From Euphorbia lathyris (taxonomy: Eukaryota; Streptophyta; Magnoliopsida; Malpighiales; Euphorbiaceae), in contig NC_088918.1 of assembly GCF_963576675.1 (NCBI RefSeq), positions 40,581,501 to 40,645,500 of the forward strand: 64,000 nucleotides of DNA, written 5' to 3'. Each line of letters opens with the position of its first letter. Within the stretch, counting starts at the first letter, position 1. The notes under the pieces were generated by a model. That model was not told the DNA's origin, searched no databases, and saw nothing but the letters and a program-made list of their open reading frames with translations. The translations under genes and the position numbers were made by a program. Positions 45,888 through 56,044 of the stretch are shown here, piece by piece.

Positions 45888-45892
45888 AATAT
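45888..45892. repeat. Gypsy element target duplication, right copy (AATAT)
   Basis: Matches 41416-41420. Confidence 0.85.
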
Positions 45893-45979
45893 AATTTTAA
45901 CTAATTAATTTATGTTTTTTTGACTTAATGAATTATAAGAATCTATCTATATATAATATAAAACATTAACAATGGAGCT

Positions 45980-46981
45980 TCCTTTGGCTGGGTATCAAAG
46001 ACAGGCTCCTTACGAATGCGGATAGGCACAGAAGGCACTTGACTGAGTCTAGTGCCTGTAGTAGATGCAGAGGCAATGTGGAAACCTTATGCCATGCCTT
46101 GAGGGATTACCCAAATAGTAAGAAGATCTGGGAAGGGATCCTCCCTCATCACATCCTCCCTTCCTTCATGGCCTTTTCTGAAGGGGACTGGTTCTCTCAA
46201 GGAGCCAAGGGGAACTTGCTGGCCAACATGGAGCACGGTGCCATCCTCTTTGCTATTACTTGTCACCAAATCTGGAAGTGGAGGAATGAAGAATTATTTG
46301 CGGGTAAGGCTGTCCTTATTCCTGATTTACTGTTTTTCTTCTCGAAGAAGCTCTTTGTTATTACTAAAAGCTTTGAAAGAGATTCTCTTGTTCGCCCCTC
46401 CCCGGATAAAGAGATCCTGCTAGTTGGCTGGAGTAAGCCTAGAGAAGGGTTTGCTAAGTTGAATACTGATGGCTCCTGCCTTAGCAATGGCAGAATTGCT
46501 GCTGGAGGAGTTCTTCGGGATGCTGGTGGCAATTGGATGGCGGGGTTTACCCATAACTTGGGGACGGGCTCCTCCTTTTCTGCGGAGCTCTGGGGTATCT
46601 TGTCAGGTATTAAACTCGCCATTCGCATGGGTGTTAAAAAGCTCTCGGTGGAATCTGATAATCTGGAGGCTATTAACAGGATTTCAGATAGCCAGGTTGT
46701 TTGTCTGAAGAGCCAGAATCTCATCAAAGCTATTTTGAGGCTTCGTCCTGCCTTTGAGTATCTTAATTTCTCCCATATTTTTAGGGAGCAAAACCGCGTG
46801 GCGGATCGCTTAGCAGCTGCTGGGCATGGGAGAATGTTAGGTGTTTCTACCATATCTGTTCCTCCTTCTTTTCTTTTGCCTTCTCTCCTAGAGGATAGGA
46901 TTGGAGTCAGCCTTCCTAGACTGATCCCGGTGTAGGTTTTTTGTTGGTTTTGTTTTTTTCCTTTCCTTTCTTACCAAAAAA
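45980..46981 (+). mobile_element. 5'-truncated LINE with RNase H
   Basis: A 12-bp duplication AACAATGGAGCT flanks the insert (45968-45979 and 46982-46993) and the right end is A-rich (ACCAAAAAAA). Only the 3' kilobase of an L1 element was inserted, which is the usual outcome of incomplete reverse transcription. Confidence 0.88.
46039..46935 (+). pseudogene. LINE ORF2 C-terminus: zf-RVT and RNase H
   Basis: An open frame of 298 codons without stops. CSRCRGNVETLCHAL (about residues 7-21) is the zf-RVT knuckle, and IWKWRNEELF is the usual link. RNase H follows at about 135-265 with NTDGS, AELWGILSGI, ESDNLEAI and REQNRVADRLA supplying the D-E-D residues and a late D. It lacks endonuclease and RT and has no promoter of its own, so it is a dead fragment despite being open. 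The frame enters from the truncated 5' end. Confidence 0.88.
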
Positions 46982-46993
46982 AACAATGGAGCT

Positions 46994-47846
46994 GAGGTGT
47001 TAACTCCTCCTTATTTTACTGATTAAAAACTAATTAATTATGTTTATTAATATAAAATTAATTAGTTTGTTTTTTTTGAAGCAAAATTAATTAGTTTGTT
47101 GGTTTATTACTCTTAGTTTGTTGAACTTATCTTTTTACATTTTATTTCTTTTATTTCTTTTTTTGATTTATAAGCGTTTGTTTTTTTACTCTTTTCTCAA
47201 ACTTTCTATCTTTTCACTCATCTTTATTAGCTGGTAGTCTTATTAAGCTAAACGAATTCATATCTTTCTCAAGCGAACGATATTTACAAGGTAATAATCT
47301 CCTTATTCTTTCTCAATAATATACATGGTAATCTCTGTTAAATATGTCAATATTATCTATATTCATTTCAGTTATGTAAATATTTTGTGTATCTCCTAGA
47401 CATATCTTTCCTATTTTATAGCCTTAGATTAAGTTTGTAAATATGTTATTTATACTCATCAAATCAATGAGAATCTCAAACACAATTGCTTTCAATCTCC
47501 TCAATCTACCTTAATAGGTTTTCATTCTATGAATCTTTTTACCGGTTACTATCAATCTCATGCATTAGGCCATTTTCTATCTTCTTTCTTATTTGTTCCA
47601 TGGCTTGGGGCTAGGGTTCTTTCGACTCTTTTTTGCTTCTTAACAAAGTTAATTTTTTATTCCTTTTTTCATATGGCATTTTTGTTAATTATTTTCATTT
47701 CTTCTCTCCTTTTTCTCATGGATTGTTGTTTTCATTTGGATATTCAAGCTAGCTGACATGATTAATAGGATTTTGGAATTATTTATTGACAATTTCATGG
47801 ACTATTTAATGCTTTTGCAAGTAATCTATTTATTGAGATGCCTGTT
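46994..47846. other. AT-rich DNA, nothing recognised
   Basis: T-rich, with a 75-codon hydrophobic ORF (47529-47756) that looks like chance. Confidence 0.4.
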
Positions 47847-48800
47847 GTAGACACTAGGGTTGGAGGATCTATGAAGCAAACCTTTCGATAAGTGATCCAA
47901 ATCAGTCTCCAAATGAACGATAAGTCGATAAAAATAAAAGAAAAGTCTCAGTAAACTCTAATGACGTAATTAATTGATCGAACGATTAATTAACTGTTAT
48001 CGTGACATGCACAGTTAATTTCAAAATTAATCGAACGATGATTAAATTCGTGCAACACCAAATTATTAGATGGTAGAATTATGAAAATTCTTGCGGGATT
48101 TCTATTTTGTTTCGTTCCTGTTTTTAATTATATTTTATTTTTATTTCTAAAAATCATTCCTTTTTGTTGCTATTTCTATTTCTAAAAATTCTAAATTTCT
48201 TCTAAAACCCATTTTATTCTAAAATCCATTGAAAACTTTTATTTTTTTGTTATTTATTTTTTTTATCAAAATGCGGGCTCAGTCGGGTGCTCGCAAAATT
48301 CTTCACGGGTCAGTGGGGGACCCATGACAGGCTAGGCTCGGGCTCGGGTCACCCGAGCCCAGTCTGCTGGGCCTTACACCTGGCTTGAGTGTAAGGCCTT
48401 GGGCTCTGTGCCTAAAAATAGGCACGGAGCCCAAAGCACGAGGAGGACGAAATTTTAGACCCCAAACCTCTGTCGAATTTTTTTACACCCGAAATCACAT
48501 CGAAACACGACCAAAACGGACTGAAAACACATTCTAAACGACTGATTTGGATCGACGGTACCTCTAACATGTATTAATCCGAGGAACTAGACCCGATTAA
48601 ATTCATTTCGTATTATTTTACACGTTTCTGATTTTCATTAAAGTATTTGGTTCGATTTTAAAATAAAAACTACGTTTTTATAATCCCTTTACATGAACCG
48701 TGGCCCGATTTGGGTAGTTCGGGATTTAAATGTTGATTTAGTATAGATTTAAACAAAAATAGAACAAATAAAGGACTGTTTTGGATATTTGAATTTATTT
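47847..48800 (+). mobile_element. Possible degenerate LTR or retroelement fragment
   Basis: TGTTGTAGACACTAGG at 47847 resembles GGTTGTAGACACCGAG at 59857, and both continue with GGAGGAYCTRTGA. This suggests a shared LTR start. The segment near 48285-48480 is GC-rich (GGCTCGGGCTCGGGTCACCCGAGCC palindrome) unlike its surroundings. No second LTR or coding domain was found. Confidence 0.3.
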
Positions 48801-48935
48801 GTTACTAATTCATTTTAACCAATCTGTATGTTATATTTTATGTGTTATAACTTTCTAACTTTATCGTTATTATACAAGTGTTTTAGATATATATATGTAT
48901 ATTTTTTTGACTTTATATTCATTATGTTTGTAGTT
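48801..48935. other. AT-rich flank of the LINE fragment
   Basis: No gene is seen here. Confidence 0.35.
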
Positions 48936-49565
48936 TTTTTTTTTTTTTTTGAGAAACAAAACTTCTATTCATTATCAAAATTTGTGGCATCATTACAGAT
49001 CAAACTCCAAACAATAGTGGGGCATTCTCAATTAAATAAATTGGGTTCGTTAAGCCTTTTGTCCATTTTGCAACGACGCCAGCTACCGAATTGCAGACTC
49101 TAGGTATATGCACAAAAGAACAACTATTAAAACTTAAAGCTATTGTAGTTATGTCTATGTAGAGTTCCTGAAGAGCCGTGTTTGGGAAGGAATCGGAGTT
49201 AATTGTATCAATAACCACTTTCGCATCAGATTCAATAATGATGGCAGAAAAACCACAACCACGCGCCTAGATTAAGGATTCAAGAACAGCACGGGCTTCA
49301 GCTGCTGTTAATGAAGCATTCGGGCCGATGGAAACACATGCATAAGCCATAACTGATCCGTTTGAGTCTCTTGCGATCAACCCGACCCTGCAATCTCGGC
49401 CATTATCCCCTATAGAGGCATCACAATTAATTTTTATGACACCAAGCGGGGGGCGACACCAATATTTTTTAGGATCAAGAGTTTGTTCGTGTGAGACACT
49501 ATTGTTGGACGAATCATTAGCAACAGGCGCTCTTGTCTGATGCCAATCAGTGAGGAATTGCTGGG
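48936..49565 (-). mobile_element. 5'-truncated LINE fragment with RNase H
   Basis: The plus-strand run of T at about 48937-48951 is the minus-strand poly(A) tail. The minus strand encodes KINCDASIGDNGRDCRVG, TAAEARAVLESLIQA and ESDAKVVIDTINSD, the D, E and D motifs of plant LINE RNase H, interrupted by a stop near 49270. The 5' edge runs into a hAT-like element near 49572. I could not confirm a target duplication. Confidence 0.75.
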
Positions 49566-49571
49566 CTGTTC

Positions 49572-50615
49572 AGATGTGTTTATCGGTTCGGTTTAAACTG
49601 CTTACCAAATTCAACCGATTGAATTCGGGTTTTATTTTACAATTCAATTGAATATTGATTTCAATTTTAGGTTATTTCAGTATTTGGTTTGTTTTGATAA
49701 AAAAAATGTAAAAAAAATCAAATCGCACCAAATTATATATTTTTTATATATACACATATATTTAATTTTAGGGATAAGGTACAAAAATAACCATAACGTT
49801 TACAATCAGGAGCAATTTTACCTCTAACATCTAAAATGGTGTAATTTTATTTCTAACGTTTGCAGCGAAGATCAAGTTTACCCCAAACGTTGTAAAGTTG
49901 GGTTAATTTTAGAAATAATTCATCAAATTGTCTTCTCGATCATGAATCTTATCATCTACATTTCACATACGAGTCATTTTATCACTCATTAGTGACAAAT
50001 CATAAACATATGATTAGATGTGAAAAAAATTAAAAAAACATACTGTCTATTTTACGAGTTGGACAAAAAAATCAAAATAGTTCACTAAATTAGTAAATAT
50101 TAACCTCCAATTCTAGTATTAAATCACAGAAAATACGAATTCTTTTTTTAAACGAACCTATATGCAATTGGTGTAGAATAAGGAACAAAATACATGTGTT
50201 TTACAGTAATATCTGAAATCGATCCAATTTGTCAATGTTAGGGGTAAAATTGCTCTTTGCTGCCATCGCTAAGGGTAAAATTGTACCATTTTAGACGTTA
50301 AGGATAAAATTGCTCTTGTCTATAAACATTAGGGGTATTTTTGCACTTTATCTGTTAATTTTAGAATTTTTTTTATTGTTAAAATATAGAAATATTTTGA
50401 AAGTATTGTTTTTTTCTTTTTGTTGTGTTGAGGTAAATTTGATAAGGAAATATATAGTGATTTTATGTATTGTTTTTTATTTTTAACTTTCGGTTTTAAA
50501 CCGAATTGAATATTTCGATTCAGTTATATTTTGATTTTACATATTATTCGATTCGGTATTGGTATCAATTATTTTAATGATTTCGGTATTCAGTTTTGAA
50601 CCGATGCAAACCCTA
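49572..50615. mobile_element. hAT-like non-autonomous element with CGGTTCGG subterminal repeats
   Basis: The left part ATGTGTTTATCGGTTCGGTTTAAA and the right part TTTTGAACCGATGCAAACCCTA are inverted repeats. ACCGAATTGAATA/CAATTGAATATTGATT words recur near both ends. No transposase is present. A Mutator-like MITE (49771-50354) is nested inside. No 8-bp duplication was identified. Confidence 0.5.
49771..50354. mobile_element. Mutator-like MITE (584 bp) nested in the hAT-like element
   Basis: The left end GGGATAAGGTACAAAAATAACC and the right end in reverse complement CAGATAAAGTGCAAAAATACCCC pair. Internal blocks GAGCAATTTTACC/GGATAAAATTGCTC and AAAATGGTG/TACCATTTT extend the repeat. TTAATTTTA (9 bp) flanks both sides (49762-49770, 50355-50363). 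Confidence 0.82.
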
Positions 50616-50741
50616 CCATACTTTTGTATTTTTTAGTGAAATAAAGAAAAAAAATTACTTAAAACTGTAGTGATAAATATATTTAAATTTTTGAAAAAAA
50701 AAGAACACCAATTAAAATTAAAATACTGTGGTTGATAAATT

Positions 50742-50985
50742 TTGTGCCCGTTTGGTTTACTTGCGGTTGCTGTTTGTTGTTACAGTTTGCTGTTTGTTAT
50801 TGAGAAAAGCTGATTTTCCAAAAAGTAAGAATTTTCTGCTTCAGTTTTTGGTATAAAAGGCAAAAATGAGATTTCGAACCAAATACCTAAAAATCTCACT
50901 TTTTTTTTTTTTGCAATAAAAAGTCTCACTTTTAAAATGAAAAAGCAAACAAGAGTAGAAAAATGATTAACCAAACACTCATTTA
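50742..50985. mobile_element. TIR element of the GTTTGGTT / GCTGTTTG type
   Basis: It starts GTGCCCGTTTGGTTTAC and ends GATTAACCAAACACTC. The interior GCTGTTTGTTGTTACAGTTTGC and AAAAGTAAGAATTTTCTGC blocks match, inverted, the element at 38495-38815. Noncoding. Confidence 0.5.
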
Positions 50986-51707
50986 TTAATTATAGATAAA
51001 ATTATTAAGAATGTTAAGAATATGTAATATAATTTGAATATATTAAATCTTATTTAACGGGTAAATAAACTCCAAAAATAATACTTTAGTCAACTGAGCC
51101 TATTTTTTGGTCTCTTCTCCGTAAGAGACTCTCTTCTTTGTAAGAGTGATGGCTAGGGTTTCGATTGTGTTCTTTACGTTCTCTTCCTTTCTCATTCTTA
51201 ATTAATCGGAATTTGCATCTCGTGGTGCAGTTAGACACATCAACCACGAGTTAGACATGTATGATATGATGATTTGTTGGTATATAGTCAATGCAACATT
51301 CCAATAAACGTATGGTTGTAAATGTGAGCGGCTCAGCATTCGACTCTATAAAAGCTCGACTGTGTTCGGCTTGATCTATTAATAAGTCAAGTTTGAGCAC
51401 GACAAAACTCCAGCCGCAAGCTCACGAACAGACTTGGTTATAGGTTCATGAACAAACTCGATTATAATGTTCATGAATACACTCGTGAGTAATCTTAGTT
51501 TTTTGGATAAATTCCAAAAAAAAACCCTGTGGTTTGATGTTATTCCAAAAAAACTCTTGTGGTTTGTTAATACAAAAAAAAGGACTGTGGTTTGCGCCGT
51601 TACCCGAAAAACGGAGAATGACTTAACAGTGTTAAAATGCTGACGTGGCACAGGGGTAAAGTTGGAAATTCGATTTTTTTATATTTTTTTATATTTTTTA
51701 TATTTTT

Positions 51708-51893
51708 ATCCCTCTCTCTCTCCTCTTCTTCTTCTTCCTTCTTCTTCTCCTTCCTCCTTCTTCTTCCTCCTTCTCCTTCTTCTTCTCCCTCCTACTTCTT
51801 CTTCTTCCTTCTTCTTCTCTCCTCCTCTTTCTTCTTCTTCCTCCTTCTTCTTCCTCCTTCTTCTTTTTCCTTTTTTTTTTCTTTTTTTTTAAG
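51708..51893. repeat. (CTT/CTTCTC)n polypyrimidine tract in the Mutator-like TIR
   Basis: Nearly pure C/T over about 185 bp. The ORFs reading through it in several frames are artefacts of the missing stop codons. Confidence 0.9.
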
Positions 51894-52059
51894 TTTCGGA
51901 AATTTCCAGATTTCTAGAAATTTTCGAGAGATCTGGAAATTTTCCAGATTTCCGACGGAAATCTGGAATCTTCTGGAAATTTTCCAGAAATCTGGAATCT
52001 GGATTTCAGTCATATGTAGTTTGTCACAAAATTGGAATTTAACCAGTCTCACAGTCCAA

Positions 52060-52560
52060 GGCTAATAAAAATTCTGAAAACTATTACCAGAAGAGATGAT
52101 GACTGCTTAAGCAGTGTAATTGAGATTTGCTTTTGCCCAGGGTACCATGCGATTTCTTATCTTAGGGCTGAGTTTAATGTTTTAATTGTAACGCTAGTAT
52201 AAGTAGCCTTTTTACTATTGAAAAGAATTATCAATTGAAAGCAAACACTTGCCGTTATTCTTCAATTCTACTTTAGTCCATAGTTCTTTTTTCCTTTAAT
52301 TTTCTCCTGTACCTACTCTATCATTTGGTACTAATTTATTTTGAGGTTTGATACTGTTCTTTTGTCATGGCTGGACGAGGTATAGGACGATGAAGGTCAA
52401 TCAAGCCTGACACGCAGAATTGGCTGAAGAATGATGTATGATTAAAGATTTATCTCGGAGTGTCCCTGTTATGCAGGGACAGATGCCGATGGGAGCCCAT
52501 ATGGATAATCCGGAAGGAAACCCTGCTTAGAATTTCCAGAAGAAGGACTTGAGGATGAAC
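52060..52560 (+). other. Possible captured LTR-retroelement fragment inside the Mutator-like element
   Basis: TAGTATAAGTAGCC, a late AAAAGAATTATCAATTGAAAGC block and CAATTCTAC resemble an LTR's R/U5 end. CATTTGGTACTAATTT may be a decayed TGGTATCAG primer site. About 45 bp later ATGGCTGGACGAGGTATAGGACG looks like a gag start (MAGRGIGR) followed by a stop. It is unlike the rest of the element. Confidence 0.35.
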
Positions 52561-53685
52561 TTGATGAACCAGGCGATGTTTTCCAAATTTCCAAAATCTG
52601 GATTTCCAGATTTCTTCGGAAATCGGAAATTAAAAAAAAAAAAGAATAGAAGAAAAAAAGAAGAAGGAAGAAGAGAAGAGAGGAAGAAGGAGGAGAGAAG
52701 AAGAAGAAGGAGGAGAGAGAGAAAAAAAAAATAAAAAAAAATCGAATTTCCAACTTTACCCTTGTGCCACGTCAGCATTTTAATACTGTTAAGCCATTCT
52801 CCGTTTTTCGGGTAACGGCGCACCACAGTCCTTTTTTTTGTATTAACAAACCACAAGGGTTTTTTTGGAATAACATTAAACCACATGGGTTTTTTTTGGA
52901 ATTTACCCTAGTTTTTTTAATAATAGTATTTTTTTTATAAATATAAAACTACGAGCTTTTGTGTAAACTTTAGTTTTTTTAGTTTCAAACTATAGTTTTG
53001 TGTTAAAAAAATTCACTTGAATATAATTAATGAGTTTTTCGTTAGCAAAGTTCATGAACATAATTAATAAGTCGTTCGCTAGCAAAACTCGCAAACAAAT
53101 AAACTATCAGTTCACTAATAGGATATTAAGCTCGAGCTCGTCAATTTTCTGACAAGCCAATTGTAAATACTTATTGACTATGTGAAATGCCGATAAATCC
53201 TACTTCTTGAAGAGTCATGTTAGTAACCTCAAAATTATGGGGCCTTCATATTAGTAAAGGATTGTGATCTAGCCGCATTTTACGTGTTCAACCGGTGTTT
53301 ATACTGATCAACTGTCATTTGGACTTTTGACTTCTATGTTAGTATACGTCAAATTCAAAGAGTTTTATGTCTGATTTTGGAAGTTAACTAACTATCAACA
53401 CAAAAATTAGGGACCATATGTGTATTTTGCACAAAATCAAATGTGAAGTTGAGTCTCAAACTTTAATCACAGTTGGTGTATTTTAACTAGGTGTAGTCGA
53501 GCCGTTAAGCCGAACCGAGATGCTCCTAACGGGTGTTTAGAAAATTGATGAGTTGGAGCTCAATGATTTGTTCATAAGCTTCTCGTTTATTTGTTCAAGA
53601 TTTTTGCTCACGATCTACTCGTTAATTTTGTTCATGAATGTTGCTTGCGAACAACTCATTAATCATTTTCATTTGAATTTTTTTA

Positions 53686-53935
53686 ACACAAATCAACATA
53701 GTTTTGAAACCTATAAAACTAAAAATTCACATAAAACTATATATTTTTTTACATTTCCCACTTTATAGAAATAATAAAAATGGATAAAACATGGAAACGG
53801 ACACAGAAACTCACACAAATCAACATAGTTTTGATCTATAAAACTAAAAGTTCACATAAACCTACATGTTTTTACATTTCTCACTTTATAGAAATAATAA
53901 AACGGACAAAACATGGAAACGGACACATAACTGAA
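53686..53935. repeat. Tandem duplication, 127-bp period
   Basis: AATCAACATAGTTTTGA starts near 53691 and 53818. Both units continue through CCACTTTATAGAAATAATAAAA and ACATGGAAACGGACACA. Confidence 0.75.
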
Positions 53936-54743
53936 AACTCGCACGGGTAACGTTATTTCTAAAGCATAAACTTTGTAAAATAGCCTCCTACAAACGAAAA
54001 CAGACACAAATATAAAATGAACACAGGCACGAAACGTGAAAACGATACTAAAGTGACGTCGAAACGGACATAATTGGAAACTCACACATGAAACAATATT
54101 TCTAAAACATAACCGTTATAAAATAGCCTGAAACAGATTTGAAACGGATACGAATACAAATGCTACTAAATAGGAGTGTCCATGCAACATAGTTCATCTC
54201 AAACTTTAATCACAGTTGGTGTATTTTAACATTCATGAGCAAGAAAGATAACATTTTGATTTCACATCTATTCTCATCAAATTTCAAATAAATAAAAGTG
54301 CATTTTTTTTTAAATTGTGGAAAGTAAATGAGAACCCATTTTGGTGAAATCGCCTCTCTCCAATTATGTAAATCCAACACTCAAATGGTCAGCGTTGGAG
54401 ACGCTCAGCATTGACAATTTGGATCGATTTTTGACGTAAACGATATTTTTTCTTAATTATAAATCTATTATTTTTTCTCCACATGTATGTCATGATATCA
54501 TTCAGTTATAAATCAAAAACATGTAAAGTAATATTAATCAATGTCATATATACATATTTTTTTCCGTTACACTGATTATCTCCCATAAAGTGGTATATAG
54601 TATTATTTTAATTCCTTATAAAATTTCTCTGTAAAAACACACAATATCGTTTTCATTTCATTTTGTTCGAATTTTTACCATATCATCTGTATCTCTAGGA
54701 AGAAAATAATTAAAACTCGAATATTTTATAAATTTAAAGACAT
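53936..54743. other. AT-rich intergenic DNA
   Basis: Contains more GAAACGGACA words related to the duplication on its left. No gene is seen. Confidence 0.4.
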
Positions 54744-54753
54744 TTCATTTCTA

Positions 54754-55476
54754 GGGTAAACTACACCAATGGTATCTGAACTTTACCTAGTTTACACTTT
54801 GGTACCTAGATTACATTTTGTCCCAAAAATATACTTGAAGTAACGATGACCGGACAATTTAGTATATTTTTACCGGTTATGACCGGTCAACGCGAGTTTC
54901 ATGAGTTAATTACATTAATGGTACTCGAACTTTACCATAATTCACACTACGGTACCTGAATTTTATTTTATCCTAAAAACATAACACAAGTAAAGGTGGC
55001 TGAAAGGTTTAGTTCATTTGATCGGTTAGTGACCGGGTAACATGAACTAAACATTGGTACTCACTATACACTCAATTAACATAAAATTATAATATTGTCA
55101 TTTATGAGCTAAATTACAGTATTATAATTTTATGTTAATTCAGTGTATGATGGGTCTCAATTTTTAATTTAAAATGGTCAAACTCGGGTTGATCAATCAC
55201 TGATCGGTCAAATATACTAAAATATTGAGTCATCTTTACTTGAAGTGTATTTTTTGGACAAAATGAAATCTAGGTACCAAAATGTGAATTCGGGTAAAAT
55301 TCAGGTACCATCAGTGTAATTTACTCGTCAAAATCGCATTGACCGGCCATTTACCGGTAAAATATACTTAATTGTCCGGTCATCGTTACTTCGGGTATAT
55401 TTTTGAGACAAAATGTAATCTAGGTACCAAAGTGTGAATTAGGGTAAAGTTCATGTACCATTGGTGTAATTTACTC
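54754..55476. mobile_element. Long foldback Mutator-like element with repeated ends (723 bp)
   Basis: The left GGGTAAACTACACCAATGGTA and right TACCATTGGTGTAATTTACTC ends are inverted. TTCATTTCTA (10 bp) flanks both sides (54744-54753 and 55477-55486). Each arm contains the terminal motif a second time (GAGTTAATTACATTAATGGTACTCG near 54903; GGTACCATCAGTGTAATTTACTC near 55304), so almost the whole element is one palindrome of two-unit arms. The central block ATAAAATTATAAT...ATTATAATTTTAT closes the hairpin. Confidence 0.82.
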
Positions 55477-55486
55477 TTCATTTCTA

Positions 55487-56044
55487 AGGGTAGCCAAAAC
55501 ATAAAATTACACTTAAAAAATACATATCTTCAGTTAAATTGTGCTTAAAATTACACCATCAAATAAACGTTAATTTAAACTTGCATTTTTCAAATTCGTT
55601 CCTTCTAAATTTATAACTTATCATTGTTCTTTTCTTCTATATAATATTGTAACAGTTTCATATTATGTTTTTTTGAAAGTAACATTGGTATTATAATACA
55701 TGCTTTGATTAAATTTCATTTAATCAAATAATAATAACGGTAATTCATAGTTTCTATACTATCAAGCCTTATTAATATTGTAAACGTAAAATTTACATTA
55801 TTATAATATCAAAGCCCAAATAAAAAAATCGTTCAAAATTTAAATAATGATCCGAACAACTTTAACTATACGGTATAAACTATCATAAAAAAAATGTATA
55901 TACAAAACCAAAAAACATAAACTAATGTAGTAAATACCTATCCAATTATAACAATGTACTATGTTTATATACAGTTTCGGTTTTCACTAAATACATCTAA
56001 ACTCCGAACAAAATTATCCCAATGAGAATACTACTGCAAAGGCT
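55487..56044. other. Intergenic DNA downstream of the DUF724 gene
   Basis: AT-rich, presumably including the 3' UTR of the minus-strand gene near its right edge. Nothing else is recognised. Confidence 0.4.

Larger units (their letters stand above)
51505..52908. mobile_element. Mutator-like element with about 400-500-bp inverted repeats (1404 bp)
   Basis: The ends GGATAAATTCCAAAAAAAA and, reverse-complemented, GGGTAAATTCCAAAAAAAA are flanked by TAGTTTTTT (51496-51504 and 52909-52917). The inverted repeats run through TGACGTGGCACA...GGTAAAGTTGGAAATTCGA, a CT-rich tract (51700-51890; GA-rich counterpart 52630-52735) and TTTCCAGATTTC. Between them lies about 500 bp of unrelated sequence that looks like part of an LTR retroelement. 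Confidence 0.85.
51310..53170. mobile_element. Degenerate hAT-like element split by a Mutator-like element
   Basis: Sequence on the left (GAGCGGCTC, AAGCTCGACTG, TCATGAACAAACTCG) and right (GTTCATGAACATAATTAATAAG, TAAGCTCGAGCTCG) of the insertion carries the CTCG/TCATGAAC subterminal words common in plant hAT derivatives. Ends and duplication are unclear. A related piece occurs at 53490-53670 and in the DUF724 gene intron (57240-57420). Confidence 0.35.

Noticed and set aside
46263..46853. 196-codon minus-strand ORF
   Set aside because: Exact antisense of the LINE RNase H frame with D-E-D motifs.
51637..52065. 142-codon Ser/Phe-rich ORF and antisense Lys/Glu-rich ORF
   Set aside because: Both are translations of the polypyrimidine tract in a Mutator-like terminal repeat.
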